Positions 35,623 to 44,201 of a stretch of DNA of 64,000 nt are shown piece by piece. The stretch is taken from positions 124,001-188,000 of the forward strand of contig OZ252053.1 of NCBI GenBank assembly GCA_965247965.1, written 5' to 3'. Below the pieces are notes generated by a model. The model was not told where the DNA came from, made no database searches, and saw only the letters and a program-made list of their open reading frames with translations. Each line of letters starts with the position of its first letter. Positions within the stretch are counted from its first letter, which is position 1. The DNA comes from UBA7328 sp965247965. GTDB lineage: Bacteria; Bacteroidota; Bacteroidia; Chitinophagales; Saprospiraceae. Position numbers and translations under genes: made by a program.

Positions 35623-36593
35623 ATAAGTCCAACAAGTACAGCGAACAAATCGAGTCTGCAAAAGTAAGCCCTTATTTACAAGGCAAGTTGATATTCATAG
35701 GCCAGTTTAGTTGTTACGAGAATGGGGAAGAAATTGCGAATAAATTATTAGAGGTAAAAACGAATGATACGGCAATTTACCGTTTAACTGATACAATGGG
35801 AGAACAAGTAGGAGAATGGATAGATGACCAAGATCGGTACAACATAGAAGATGTGAAAAAAGAGGATAGAGTTTATTGTCAGGTGGATGGTTCTCATTTA
35901 TTGACAAGAGGACCGGGATGGAAAGAGGTAAAATTGGGAAGGGTATTCAAACAAAGCTCAATTCTACCTCAAAGTGCTGATAGACAGTGGATTAGGAATA
36001 GTGAATATGTAGGTCATTTGGGTGATCATGAAGAATTTGAGACAAAAGTTTCAGTGTTATTAGATGAATATTCAGGATTAAAAGACCGGATGGTTTTTGT
36101 GAATGACGGAGCTGTATGGATAGAAAAATGGATTACAGCAGAATATCCTGATGCAACCCAAGTACTAGATTTTTACCACGCCGTTGAAAATGTGAGCAAA
36201 TACGCAAATGTGTGTATGAAAAATAAAAAAGTAAGAAAAGAATGGATTTCACAGACAGCTTCACTATTAAAAGAAAAGGGTTATGATAGCCTTATAGAAC
36301 GGATCGATGAATTGAATTGTAACACGAAATTAAAAAAAGAGGAAAAGAGGAAATTGATGGTCTATTTAGAAAGGAACAAGACAAGAATGGATTACCCTTC
36401 ATACATAGAAAAGGGAATGTTAATAGGTTCTGGAGCCATAGAAGCAGCGCACCGCAACGTATTGCAAAAAAGGATGAAACTGTCAGGTCAAAGATGGTCT
36501 GCCAAGGGAATTCAAAATATGATCAATCTCAGAGTAATCAATAAAAGTGGCCATTGGGATATGGTAACTGACAGGTTAAGACGCGCCGCCTAG
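35619..36593 (+). CDS. ISKra4-like DDE transposase
   Basis: 324 residues from a TTG start overlapping the previous stop. Catalytic features: YCQVDGSHLLTRGPGWKEVK (first Asp), VFVNDGAVWIEKW then VLDFYHAVENVSKY (second Asp), and GSGAIEAAHRNVLQKRMKLS followed by GQRWS (Glu). This pattern fits ISKra4/ISLre2-like groups with the G-S-G/E-x(n)-Q-R-W-S end. The frame is uninterrupted. Confidence 0.85.
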   Translation: MNKSNKYSEQIESAKVSPYLQGKLIFIGQFSCYENGEEIANKLLEVKTNDTAIYRLTDTMGEQVGEWIDDQDRYNIEDVKKEDRVYCQVDGSHLLTRGPGWKEVKLGRVFKQSSILPQSADRQWIRNSEYVGHLGDHEEFETKVSVLLDEYSGLKDRMVFVNDGAVWIEKWITAEYPDATQVLDFYHAVENVSKYANVCMKNKKVRKEWISQTASLLKEKGYDSLIERIDELNCNTKLKKEEKRKLMVYLERNKTRMDYPSYIEKGMLIGSGAIEAAHRNVLQKRMKLSGQRWSAKGIQNMINLRVINKSGHWDMVTDRLRRAA

Positions 36594-36745
36594 ACGGGAC
36601 AAAATGAAATGCACCCAACACAGATTATTACAGATGCGACTGATCTTCACGGATACTTATCAGTGATTATCCGTTGCATCTGTCTTATCGCTCGCCGCCA
36701 AAGCTTTAAGCGACGGACGCCGTGTTCCATCTGCATAAAGAACAC

Positions 36746-36891
36746 CTAGTGCGTCAGGAACTAAATGTGTGACCATTTATTCAAACAGTTGATTGTTGTT
36801 CGTTGATAGTTGTTTGTTAGGGAACCAGCAACAAACAACCGGCAACCAGCAACTTTTAAAACGTTCAAGGACTTCGTTCCCGAGGCACTAG
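36746..36891. mobile_element. 146-base MITE with CTAG ends
   Basis: Left CTAGTGCGTCAGGAACTAAA, right complement CTAGTGCCTCGGGAACGAAG. The left end matches the MITE type at 26661; the right end matches the IS630 type at 25299-26664, so it may be a hybrid of two subfamilies. The centre holds unrelated repeats (TTGTTCGTTGATAGTTGTTT, CAACAAACAACCGGCAACCAG). It shares its right CTAG with the next MITE. Confidence 0.75.
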
Positions 36892-37055
36892 TGCATCAGG
36901 CACGAAATATAACACCCCTTATACTTGTTCTTTTTCACCTGCATTTCGTTGAAGAACCCTTCATTACGCTCAAGCGTAACTCAGGAACCTTCGCCTCATT
37001 CAGATAAAAAATAACGTCGTCTAAGGGGCACTTTACTTAGTGCTTGGCGCACTAG
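36888..37055. mobile_element. 168-base MITE with CTAG ends, tandem to the previous one
   Basis: Left CTAGTGCATCAGGCACGAAA, right complement CTAGTGCGCCAAGCACTAAG. Most of the interior matches the MITE at 34110-34332, lacking that copy's extra hairpin. One CTAG (36888-36891) is shared with the neighbouring MITE, so one element inserted in the end of the other. Confidence 0.8.
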
Positions 37056-37150
37056 TACTAAGTCATTTATCATTTTTTAATTATAGAAAATATTCACTAA
37101 TTATTGCTCATGATATAGTTAATATACTTTTGTTATTACAATATATTATA

Positions 37151-37258
37151 TTCCATTCTTCCATTCTTCCATTCTTCCATTTTTCCATTCTTCATTATTT
37201 TATTATTGCATTTTCCATTATTCCATTTTTCCATTTTTCCATTTTTCCATTTTTCCAA
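37151..37258 (+). repeat. Microsatellite-like TTCCATTC/TTCCATTT run
   Basis: About 12 copies of an 7-8-base unit (TTCCATTC, TTCCATTT) with interruptions, ending about 105 bases before the ATG of SusC 3. The equivalent site before SusC 2 lacks it. Repeat-length changes could alter expression. The rest of the gap 37056-37362 is AT-rich; its last bases match the SusC 2 leader. Confidence 0.75.
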
Positions 37259-37362
37259 AATAAATATCTCTTTTTATTAAAAAAAGCTAAAAATATTTTT
37301 ATACATTTAGCCGGTTCAAATTCTCTTATACAATATTTTATTTAGTAAAAAATCGATCTGAC

Positions 37363-40300
37363 ATGATTAAACTAAAACCAAATTCTGGAAACGGACACGG
37401 CAGGCAAATCTTACTCCTGCTCCTGTTGTTCTTACTTACACCTCTTTTCATCTTTGCACAAAAGAGTGTCTCAGGGGTAGTTACTTCTGTAGCGGACGGC
37501 GAACCACTGATCGGGGCCAATGTCCTTGTAAAAGGTACCGACATAGGTACCATTACGGACATGGACGGTAGATATACGCTCGACAATATACCGGAGGACG
37601 CGGTCATCGTGATCTCATATATCGGCTACGATGCGCAAGAAATAAGCACCGAAGGCCGTAATGACATTGACGTAATTGTGACAGCAACCGGTGAACTGCT
37701 GCAAGAATTGGTCGTCACTGGCTACACCACCGAAAGAAAGGTGGATCTGACCGGAGCCGTAGCGGTTGCGGATGTAGAGTCTATAAGGGATATTGTCTCC
37801 GGCAATCCTATGATATCCCTGCAGGGACGTATTCCGGGTTTGTTTATTGAGGCAGATGGTAATTCGGACGTTCGTCCAAAACGGATATGGATCAGGGGGG
37901 CGAACACACTCGGGAATAATAATCCATTGTATATTATTGACGGCGTACCCACTACAAGACCCTTTGCGTTTAGCAGTTTGGATCCGAGTTCAATCGAAAG
38001 CATACAGGTTTTGAAAGATGCTTCTTCTGCATCTATCTACGGCGCCAGGGCTTCAAATGGCGTCATTATCGTGACAACAAAACAGGGCGGTGGAGAAAAG
38101 CTCAACATTCAATTCAATTCCAGCGTAAAGGTCGGGTCCATGGACCGCCAGAAAGGGAATTATATGAACACCGAGGAGTTGGGAAGAGCGCGGTGGCTGG
38201 GAGCTGTCAATGACGGTACCGACCCCATCGTCCTTTCGCCTGTTTACACCTATGATTGGAATGGAGATTTCAACAATCCTGTTTTGAATAGGGTAAATCC
38301 CGTGCCTTTCGTAGATGGAGATCCCAATTTCCCTGTCGGAGATACCGATTGGTGGGACGCGATATATAAAACACAAACGATTATCAGAAATGACCTGACC
38401 GTATCCGGTGGAACGGAAAACAGCAGGATGTTGTTGAACCTGGCGCACTATAAAGATGATGGCATGCTGAGAACAACCGGATATGAGCGCGTGACGGCCA
38501 GGTTGAATATGTCGAGCACTTTTTTTGATGATGCATTTACGATTGGTGCAAATATCATGCAGGTGGCATCGGTAAGAAAGCAGGATCCGATTGTTGGAAC
38601 CATCGGGGTAGAAGGGAATATTCTTTCAGGCTATGGCGCAGAATACAGGTGGGCCGCCATCGGTATCGGACAATCACCTACGATACCCTTGAACGGATTG
38701 GATGGCACCCTCGCACCCATCCTTACTTTTTCAGATGTTGTAGGTCAATGGGACAGATATCGCAATAATATTACCTTCGGGAATGTGTATGCAGACTTTA
38801 AGCCGATTGATAATTTAGTTATCAGGACAAGCGTCGGACTCGATTATTCGCATATAAAGGAAAAAAATATCGATCCGAGATGGACGAGCGTTAATCAGAG
38901 TAACCCGGTAAACAGCCTGGACATTTTTACGACTGACCGGCTCAGCCGAACCTGGTCTAATACCGCAAACTATACCCTGGATTTCGGAGAAAACAGACTT
39001 GGTTTTCTGGCAGGTGTGGAAGCGATTTGGGACGACTTCGATACCTATTATGTCGGCAGAAGAGATTTTGCAGCGAACGATGAAGAAGATTTTTATGTCC
39101 TGAGTGCTGCTACCGGCGAAACCCAATCCAACCAGTTCAGGACCAATAGCCGCTTATTATCCATGTTCGGTAAAGTCAACTATGCCTTTGCAGACAAGTA
39201 TCTGATAGCGGCAACTATCCGGCGTGATGGCTCTTCCCGCTTTGGACCGGATAACCGGTGGGGTATTTTTCCTGCCGTTAGTGCTGGATGGAGAATAATC
39301 AATGAATCTTTTATGTCGGACGGCGGCGCTTTTTCAGATCTTAAGCTAAGGGCTGGCTGGGGCCGGGTCGGCAATCAGGAGATCGGCGACAGGGCCAGGT
39401 TTGCACTGTACGAACCCAGATACGGATATCTGTTTGATGACGGGCAAGGTTTTCCGGGCTTTTGGACGCCCCACGGCACAGCTTATGACATTGCAGGTAA
39501 TGACGGAGGTGTCTTGCCCTCGGGCTTCGTATCCGTCCAGGGCGGAAATGATGCCCTGAAATGGGAAACATCAGAAGAAATAAATGTAGGTCTGGATTTC
39601 GGCTTCATGGACGACAAGTTATATGGCACATTTGATTACTTTACCCGGGAAACCACAGACATTTTAATTCGGCCTCCTGTGGCTACGGCTGTGGGCGAAG
39701 GTAAACTCAAGTGGTTAAACGGTGCTACCAAGGAAACCCAAGGATTCGAGCTGCTGTTGGGATTCCGGGATCAAAAAGGGGATTGGTCGTATAATATACA
39801 GGGAAATATAGCGGGCTTTAAGGACAAAATCACCGTATTGCCCGAAGCGGTACGTACGGGCTATGCCGGCAATGCGGAGAATTCCATTGTGGGACACAGC
39901 GAATTTTCTTATTTCGGATATCGCACTGACGGGCTCTTCCAAAGCCAGGCTGAAGTAGATGCCCACGCAACGCAGACAGGCGCAGGACCCGGGCGAATAA
40001 GATATGTAGATCTCAATAATGATGGCGTAATTAATACTTCGGACCAGGATTTCTTCGCAACTTATTTGCCCGATTTTACCTATGGCTTACAGATAGACCT
40101 CGGTTATAAAAACTGGGATCTTCAAATCTTTGGAATGGGATCCCAGGGGAGAATGGCCCCTAACAGATGGAGTGGCTGCAATACAGGAACTATAAGCATA
40201 GGGACTAACTTTTGTTCAATGATCCTTGACGCCTGGACGCCTCAAAATCCTAATTCAGAGATTCCGCGTCCAACCCTGCAAAATGCGAATGTTGAAAACA

Positions 40301-40584
40301 GGTTATCGGATTTCACGGTTAGAAACACTTCCTTCTTTAAACTGCGGCAGGCAATCCTTTCCTATACTATTCCAGCTATACCAGCTGCAAGAATTGGTCA
40401 ATTGCGAATTTTTGTGATTGGCGATAACCTGTTTTGGTTTAAGGCCAAGGAGTTCCTGGGTCCCGATCCGGAACAGGCGATCCTGGATGAGAGGCAAGTA
40501 CAGACCACTGATGTGACGGGCACCAACAGTGCCCTTGGGAGACCTACTGCGATTACTGTTGGGGTGAATCTTACATTTAATTAA
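37363..40584 (+). CDS. susC: SusC-like TonB-dependent transporter 3
   Basis: 1073 residues, paralogue of SusC 2, with the same parts: signal peptide to ...FIFAQK, regulatory-like domain (VSGVVTSVADGEPLIGANV), TonB-box region (LLQELVVTGYT), plug (GRIPGLFIEADGNSDVRPKR, NPLYIIDGVPTTRPFAFSSL, QVLKDASSASIYGARASNGV) and barrel ending TVGVNLTFN. Differences from SusC 2 cluster in barrel loops, including a shorter loop around residues 440-455 and divergence around 945-970 (RWSGCNTGTISIGTNFCSM). SusD 3 starts only 12 bases downstream. It imports an oligosaccharide, probably related to that of SusC 2. Confidence 0.95.
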   Translation: MIKLKPNSGNGHGRQILLLLLLFLLTPLFIFAQKSVSGVVTSVADGEPLIGANVLVKGTDIGTITDMDGRYTLDNIPEDAVIVISYIGYDAQEISTEGRNDIDVIVTATGELLQELVVTGYTTERKVDLTGAVAVADVESIRDIVSGNPMISLQGRIPGLFIEADGNSDVRPKRIWIRGANTLGNNNPLYIIDGVPTTRPFAFSSLDPSSIESIQVLKDASSASIYGARASNGVIIVTTKQGGGEKLNIQFNSSVKVGSMDRQKGNYMNTEELGRARWLGAVNDGTDPIVLSPVYTYDWNGDFNNPVLNRVNPVPFVDGDPNFPVGDTDWWDAIYKTQTIIRNDLTVSGGTENSRMLLNLAHYKDDGMLRTTGYERVTARLNMSSTFFDDAFTIGANIMQVASVRKQDPIVGTIGVEGNILSGYGAEYRWAAIGIGQSPTIPLNGLDGTLAPILTFSDVVGQWDRYRNNITFGNVYADFKPIDNLVIRTSVGLDYSHIKEKNIDPRWTSVNQSNPVNSLDIFTTDRLSRTWSNTANYTLDFGENRLGFLAGVEAIWDDFDTYYVGRRDFAANDEEDFYVLSAATGETQSNQFRTNSRLLSMFGKVNYAFADKYLIAATIRRDGSSRFGPDNRWGIFPAVSAGWRIINESFMSDGGAFSDLKLRAGWGRVGNQEIGDRARFALYEPRYGYLFDDGQGFPGFWTPHGTAYDIAGNDGGVLPSGFVSVQGGNDALKWETSEEINVGLDFGFMDDKLYGTFDYFTRETTDILIRPPVATAVGEGKLKWLNGATKETQGFELLLGFRDQKGDWSYNIQGNIAGFKDKITVLPEAVRTGYAGNAENSIVGHSEFSYFGYRTDGLFQSQAEVDAHATQTGAGPGRIRYVDLNNDGVINTSDQDFFATYLPDFTYGLQIDLGYKNWDLQIFGMGSQGRMAPNRWSGCNTGTISIGTNFCSMILDAWTPQNPNSEIPRPTLQNANVENRLSDFTVRNTSFFKLRQAILSYTIPAIPAARIGQLRIFVIGDNLFWFKAKEFLGPDPEQAILDERQVQTTDVTGTNSALGRPTAITVGVNLTFN

Positions 40585-40596
40585 AAATAAATAATT

Positions 40597-42333
40597 ATGA
40601 AATTTAATATCATATCAATACTCATAACGGCAATCTTTTTGTCTCTTTCCGCTTGCCAGGATTACCTCGATGTTAATCCCTTTGGAACGCTCTCTGAAGC
40701 GCAAGTGGTTACGCCAGGGAATGCGGATGCCGTGGTGATAGCAGCCTATGCTTCCGTAGGAAATGATTTTTGGTTTGGACCGCTCACAACCATGTGGATA
40801 TATGGAAGCGTCCGCTCCGATGATGCCTATAAAGGGGCAGGTGCCGTTAACGACCTGGGCGTTATCCATTCCTTTGAGGTATATAACCAGACGCAGGCCC
40901 AACCAGCGGACGACTTTTTCTCGTTTCTGCCCTCTACCTGGGAAGGCTACTACGAAATTATTGGCAGGGTAAATTTTGCTTTAAGGGCATTGAATCAATT
41001 TACCGAGGCTGAGGTTCCGAATAGAAGTGTGCGCATTGGCGAAATGCGTTTTCTCAGGGGCCATGCACATTTTATGGCCAAGCGAATATGGAAACATATT
41101 CCCTATATAGATGAATCGCTTACGGATGACCAAATCGTAGAGACCTCAAACCGGGTATTTACCAGCGACGAGTTGTGGGATAAAATTGCTGAGGATTTTC
41201 AGGCTGCAGTGAATAGCGTGCCAGCGGCTCAGCCAGAGGTAGGCAGGGCCAATCAGCTTGCTGCCAAGGCCTATCTGGCCAAGACCCGGCTGTATCAGGC
41301 CTACGAACAGAATGACCAACATCAGGTTACCAACATCAATCAATCCCGATTAAATGAAGTAGTATCCCTGCTCGGCGATGTAATCGCTTCAGGTCAATAT
41401 TCATTGAACGATGACTTTGCTGAAAATTTCTTATTTGGGTTCGACAATGGGCCTGAATCGTTATTTGCTGTCCAGTATTCTATCAATGATGGAACGCCAT
41501 TCGGAAGACTCCAGATGGGCACCAGTCTGAGCTATAGTCAGGCTCCTCAATATGGCTGTTGCTGGTTTCACATACCCAGCGGAAACATGGTAGCTGCTTT
41601 CAGAACCGATGCCAATGGCTTTCCCATGTTTGATACCTTCAATGATAGATTCCTGACAGATGATGATCTGACTCCCGGTGGTGTGACTGTTGATCCCCGG
41701 ATCGACCATACCATTGGTCTCCAGGGCCACCCCTTCAAATACCAGCCTGATATCCTTTATGACCATAGTTGGGAAGCTGCTAATGCATTATATGGTGGTT
41801 ATGGAAACATGAAAGAGCAGCAGGCGGCCGATTGTTCCTGTTATTTCAATCGGGGGGGGGCTTTTCCCGGAACCTCGGTAGATCTTCGCGTGATCCGATA
41901 TGCCGATGTGCTCCTGATGCAAGCAGAAGCCCTCATCGAGCTGGGCAGACATGCTGAGGCCAGGCCGCTTATCAACCAGATCAGGGTAAGAGCTGCAAAC
42001 AGCACCGGTAGAACGAAACATGCAGACGGCAGCGATCCCTCCAATTATCTGATAGGGCAATATTACGGTTCGAATTGGACTCAAGATTATGCACGAAGAG
42101 CCTTGCAGTGGGAAAGAAGAATGGAATTCGCTATGGAAGGGGACCGGTTTTTCGACCTGGTGCGCTGGGGCATTGCCGAGCCGGTACTGAACGCCTATCT
42201 CGAAAAGGAAAAAACCATCAGAAATCATCTGTCCGTAGCGCAATTCACCGCTGGCAGGGATGAATACTATCCGGTTCCCCAGATAGAGATTGACTTTACA
42301 AAAGGGCTGTATGTGCAGAATGATGGGTATTGA
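40597..42333 (+). CDS. susD: SusD/RagB-family lipoprotein 3
   Basis: 578 residues, lipobox LSAC (Cys20) then QDYLDVNPFG. Family blocks: RIGEMRFLRGHAHFMAKRIW, RYADVLLMQAEALIELGRHA, INQIRVRAANSTG, LQWERRMEFAMEGDRFFDLV, ending DEYYPVPQIEIDFTKG...QNDGY. It is paralogous to SusD 2 and lies 12 bases after SusC 3, so co-translation is likely. The surface patch around QYGCCWFHIPSGNMV is shared with SusD 1 and 2 and may be part of the glycan site (inference). Confidence 0.95.
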   Translation: MKFNIISILITAIFLSLSACQDYLDVNPFGTLSEAQVVTPGNADAVVIAAYASVGNDFWFGPLTTMWIYGSVRSDDAYKGAGAVNDLGVIHSFEVYNQTQAQPADDFFSFLPSTWEGYYEIIGRVNFALRALNQFTEAEVPNRSVRIGEMRFLRGHAHFMAKRIWKHIPYIDESLTDDQIVETSNRVFTSDELWDKIAEDFQAAVNSVPAAQPEVGRANQLAAKAYLAKTRLYQAYEQNDQHQVTNINQSRLNEVVSLLGDVIASGQYSLNDDFAENFLFGFDNGPESLFAVQYSINDGTPFGRLQMGTSLSYSQAPQYGCCWFHIPSGNMVAAFRTDANGFPMFDTFNDRFLTDDDLTPGGVTVDPRIDHTIGLQGHPFKYQPDILYDHSWEAANALYGGYGNMKEQQAADCSCYFNRGGAFPGTSVDLRVIRYADVLLMQAEALIELGRHAEARPLINQIRVRAANSTGRTKHADGSDPSNYLIGQYYGSNWTQDYARRALQWERRMEFAMEGDRFFDLVRWGIAEPVLNAYLEKEKTIRNHLSVAQFTAGRDEYYPVPQIEIDFTKGLYVQNDGY

Positions 42334-42421
42334 TTAACACAGACAGTCGATTTTAAATTTAATCATTGTTAGGGGCGGATTTTTGGGTTCGTCCCTTTCC
42401 TCTGAGCCCCGATAACCATCG

Positions 42422-42648
42422 CATATGCATCAACTCTAACTTAACATATATGACAATTAACAATGTAAAAAGAATTGACTACCTGTGTTTTAACCTAATA
42501 TTTGGGAATCTAACCATAGAACAAAAGTGCAGAAAAATTCAAAGTTCTTCACTATGTGGCAGTCCAATGTTTGCCTGTATAATGTTAATAATCAAAAGAA
42601 TACATATTCATAAATAAAATATAAGTTAAACTAAGGTTGATGCCAATG
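42422..42648 (+). mobile_element. 227-base element flanked by CGATAACCATCG repeats, orientation 2
   Basis: Same length and boundaries as 22737-22963 but reverse-complemented: the left end here (ATGCATCAACTCTAAC) matches the complement of the right end there. Direct repeats CGATAACCATCG lie at 42410-42421 and 42649-42660, within the same CCCCGAT/ATCGGGG hairpin context. Flanking sequence on both sides is collinear between the two loci. Its open frame runs INSNLTYMTINNVKRIDYLC to the same stop as in copy 1. Confidence 0.7.
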
Positions 42649-42786
42649 CGATAACCATCGGGGCGAAGAGTCTGCCCCAATAAACCATCGAGGCCAAAAA
42701 GTCTATTACTCAGTAAAAAGGAGTAGAGTTGCCTATTCAAGTTCATCGGTTAGGTCCCTTCAGTCTGGATTGAATGAATTAATTAA

Positions 42787-42977
42787 TGCAAGTTGCGAGG
42801 TATTGCGAAAATCATCCACCACTGGCGGATGAAATATTGGTAGCCCCGCGTGAAACGCGGGGTTAAAAAGTCAAATTTCACCCGTTTGGCGACATTCCTG
42901 CCCGAGTGACCAGGTCAGGCGGGTTTGACCAAAAATGGTGACAAAACACATTCCTCATCCATACATCGCAACTTGAG
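42787..42977. mobile_element. 191-base MITE with 8-base target duplication
   Basis: An 8-base duplication TTAATTAA lies on both sides (42779-42786, 42978-42985). Ends are inverted: TGCAAGTTGCGAGGTAT and complement CTCAAGTTGCGATGTAT. Inside is a hairpin CCCCGCGT-GAA-ACGCGGGG (about 42844-42862). It interrupts the 3' end of the second GIY-YIG gene. The uninterrupted sequence is visible in copy 1 near 23060. AT-rich 8-base duplications are usual for IS1595-type elements, but the parent is not identified. Confidence 0.8.
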
Positions 42978-43225
42978 TTAATTAAATCTATCTTCGATTT
43001 GCGGGTTTTGCCTTTGATATAGCGTTCATGTTCGCGGGCTTCTTGGATCTGAGAGAAATTCTTGTAGTACAGGAGTTTGTTTAGGTTGTACCTGGCAGAA
43101 AAGGATTTGGGATAATGCTTTTCTTGATGTTCCAACATCCGTTCCTTCAGGTCTTCCGCTGAACCAGTATAAAGAGTGGTGTTATTTTTATTGGTAATTA
43201 TGTAAGACGATCCACTCTGTCTCAT
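42878..43225 (-). pseudogene. GIY-YIG protein, C-terminus disrupted by MITE
   Basis: The first 80 or so residues (SSYIITNKNNTTLYTGSAED, LKERMLEHQEKHYPKSFSAR, KGKTRKSKIDLIN) match the protein at 23017-23316. The original tail (AFNPDWRDLTDELE) is displaced by the MITE at 42787-42977, so the frame now ends in 30 MITE-encoded residues. The GIY-YIG core is intact and the fusion might still fold. Confidence 0.8.
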
Positions 43226-43355
43226 GGAACTAAATTTAGAATTTCTTGAACTACTTTTTTACCTTCATTCGGTTATGGTGAGGCAGATTCTTCGGTCCAG
43301 GCTGTCCCCGGCAACACGAAAACTTGAGATACGAAACAATTAAATATAATATATT

Positions 43356-44021
43356 ATGGATGTTTCAGAAGCTTTACAACTGCGCAAGTCAACGCGTGCT
43401 TTCCTGGATAAGGATTTGAGTGAAGACATGATAAGAAGTGTTCTTGATGCTGCAAGGCATGCTCCTTCCGGTGCAAATACTCAACCCTGGCAGGTTGCGG
43501 TTGTCCGTGGTAAAAAGAAGCAGGAAGTGCAGGATGCAATAATAATTGCTTTTAACAGCGGGGAAAAACCTGCGATGGATTATTTATATTATCCGGTGAA
43601 ATGGGAAGATCCATATAAACAACGCCGGAAGGAATGCGCGCTGCAGCTGTACCAGACACTTGAAATTGTCCGTGAGGATAAAGAACGCCAGAAAGAACAG
43701 TGGGTAGCCAATTACCGGTCTTTTGACGCACCGGTTGTAATGTTCTTTTTCATGGATGCGATTATGGAAGCAGGTTCTTTCATGGATTGTGGCATGTTTA
43801 TTCAGTCCGTCATGCTGGCAGCAGTAGAGCAGGGCCTGGCTGTCTGTCCACAGGCATCACTGGGTGAATTTCCTAAAACAGTTAAAGAACAGCTGGGATA
43901 TCCGGATGATTCAATACTGCTTTGTGGTATGGCACTTGGATACGAGGATACTGCTGATCGCATCAACAGTTATCGGACTCCACGTGAAGAAGTAAGGGAC
44001 TTTACGAAGTTTTTTGAATAG
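43356..44021 (+). CDS. Nitroreductase-family FMN enzyme
   Basis: 221 residues. Nitroreductase fold motifs: LQLRKSTRAFLDKDLSEDM (FMN phosphate-binding Arg/Ser), DAARHAPSGANTQPWQVAVV, DCGMFIQSVMLAAVEQGLAV then CPQASLGEFP, and the end MALGYEDTADRINSYRTPRE. These NAD(P)H-dependent enzymes reduce nitro groups, quinones or enals in the cytoplasm. The gene is absent from the duplicated block at 23317-23656, so it was gained here or lost there. No operon partner; nothing ties it to glycan use. Confidence 0.9.
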   Translation: MDVSEALQLRKSTRAFLDKDLSEDMIRSVLDAARHAPSGANTQPWQVAVVRGKKKQEVQDAIIIAFNSGEKPAMDYLYYPVKWEDPYKQRRKECALQLYQTLEIVREDKERQKEQWVANYRSFDAPVVMFFFMDAIMEAGSFMDCGMFIQSVMLAAVEQGLAVCPQASLGEFPKTVKEQLGYPDDSILLCGMALGYEDTADRINSYRTPREEVRDFTKFFE

Positions 44022-44043
44022 GTCAAATGATAGAAAATTTCAA

Positions 44044-44201
44044 AACAGGTTTTTGATTTTGATTGTCATTTTGATTGATATTCGCAAACTTGGCAAAACC
44101 AATCAAGACAATTTGTTAGCCATTTTTGGCATACAATTGATTTCTGAGGTACTGATATAGTATTTTTACACTCTCTAAGCCCTGATAGCGGATACCATAA
44201 A
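44044..44201 (+). promoter_or_regulatory. Conserved leader of the ASPIC/UnbV gene, copy 2
   Basis: Matches 23493-23656 almost base for base (one 6-base repeat unit shorter). It begins just after the nitroreductase gene, so the leader marks where homology between the two duplicated blocks resumes. Confidence 0.5.

Larger units (their letters stand above)
35337..36616 (+). mobile_element. Two-ORF insertion sequence (ISKra4-like), 1280 bases
   Basis: Terminal inverted repeats: left GGGTGCATTTCAAAATGTCC and right complement GGGTGCATTTCATTTTGTCC. An 8-base target duplication AACACAGA flanks it (35329-35336 and 36617-36624). Removing it rejoins sequence just after the Tm-1-like stop codon. Both orfs look intact, so this may be a recent and active copy. 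Confidence 0.9.

Noticed and set aside
36617..36745. Possible tRNA-like segment with GATGCGAC...GTTGCATC pairing
   Set aside because: Arms do not form a cloverleaf and no CCA-proximal consensus is present.
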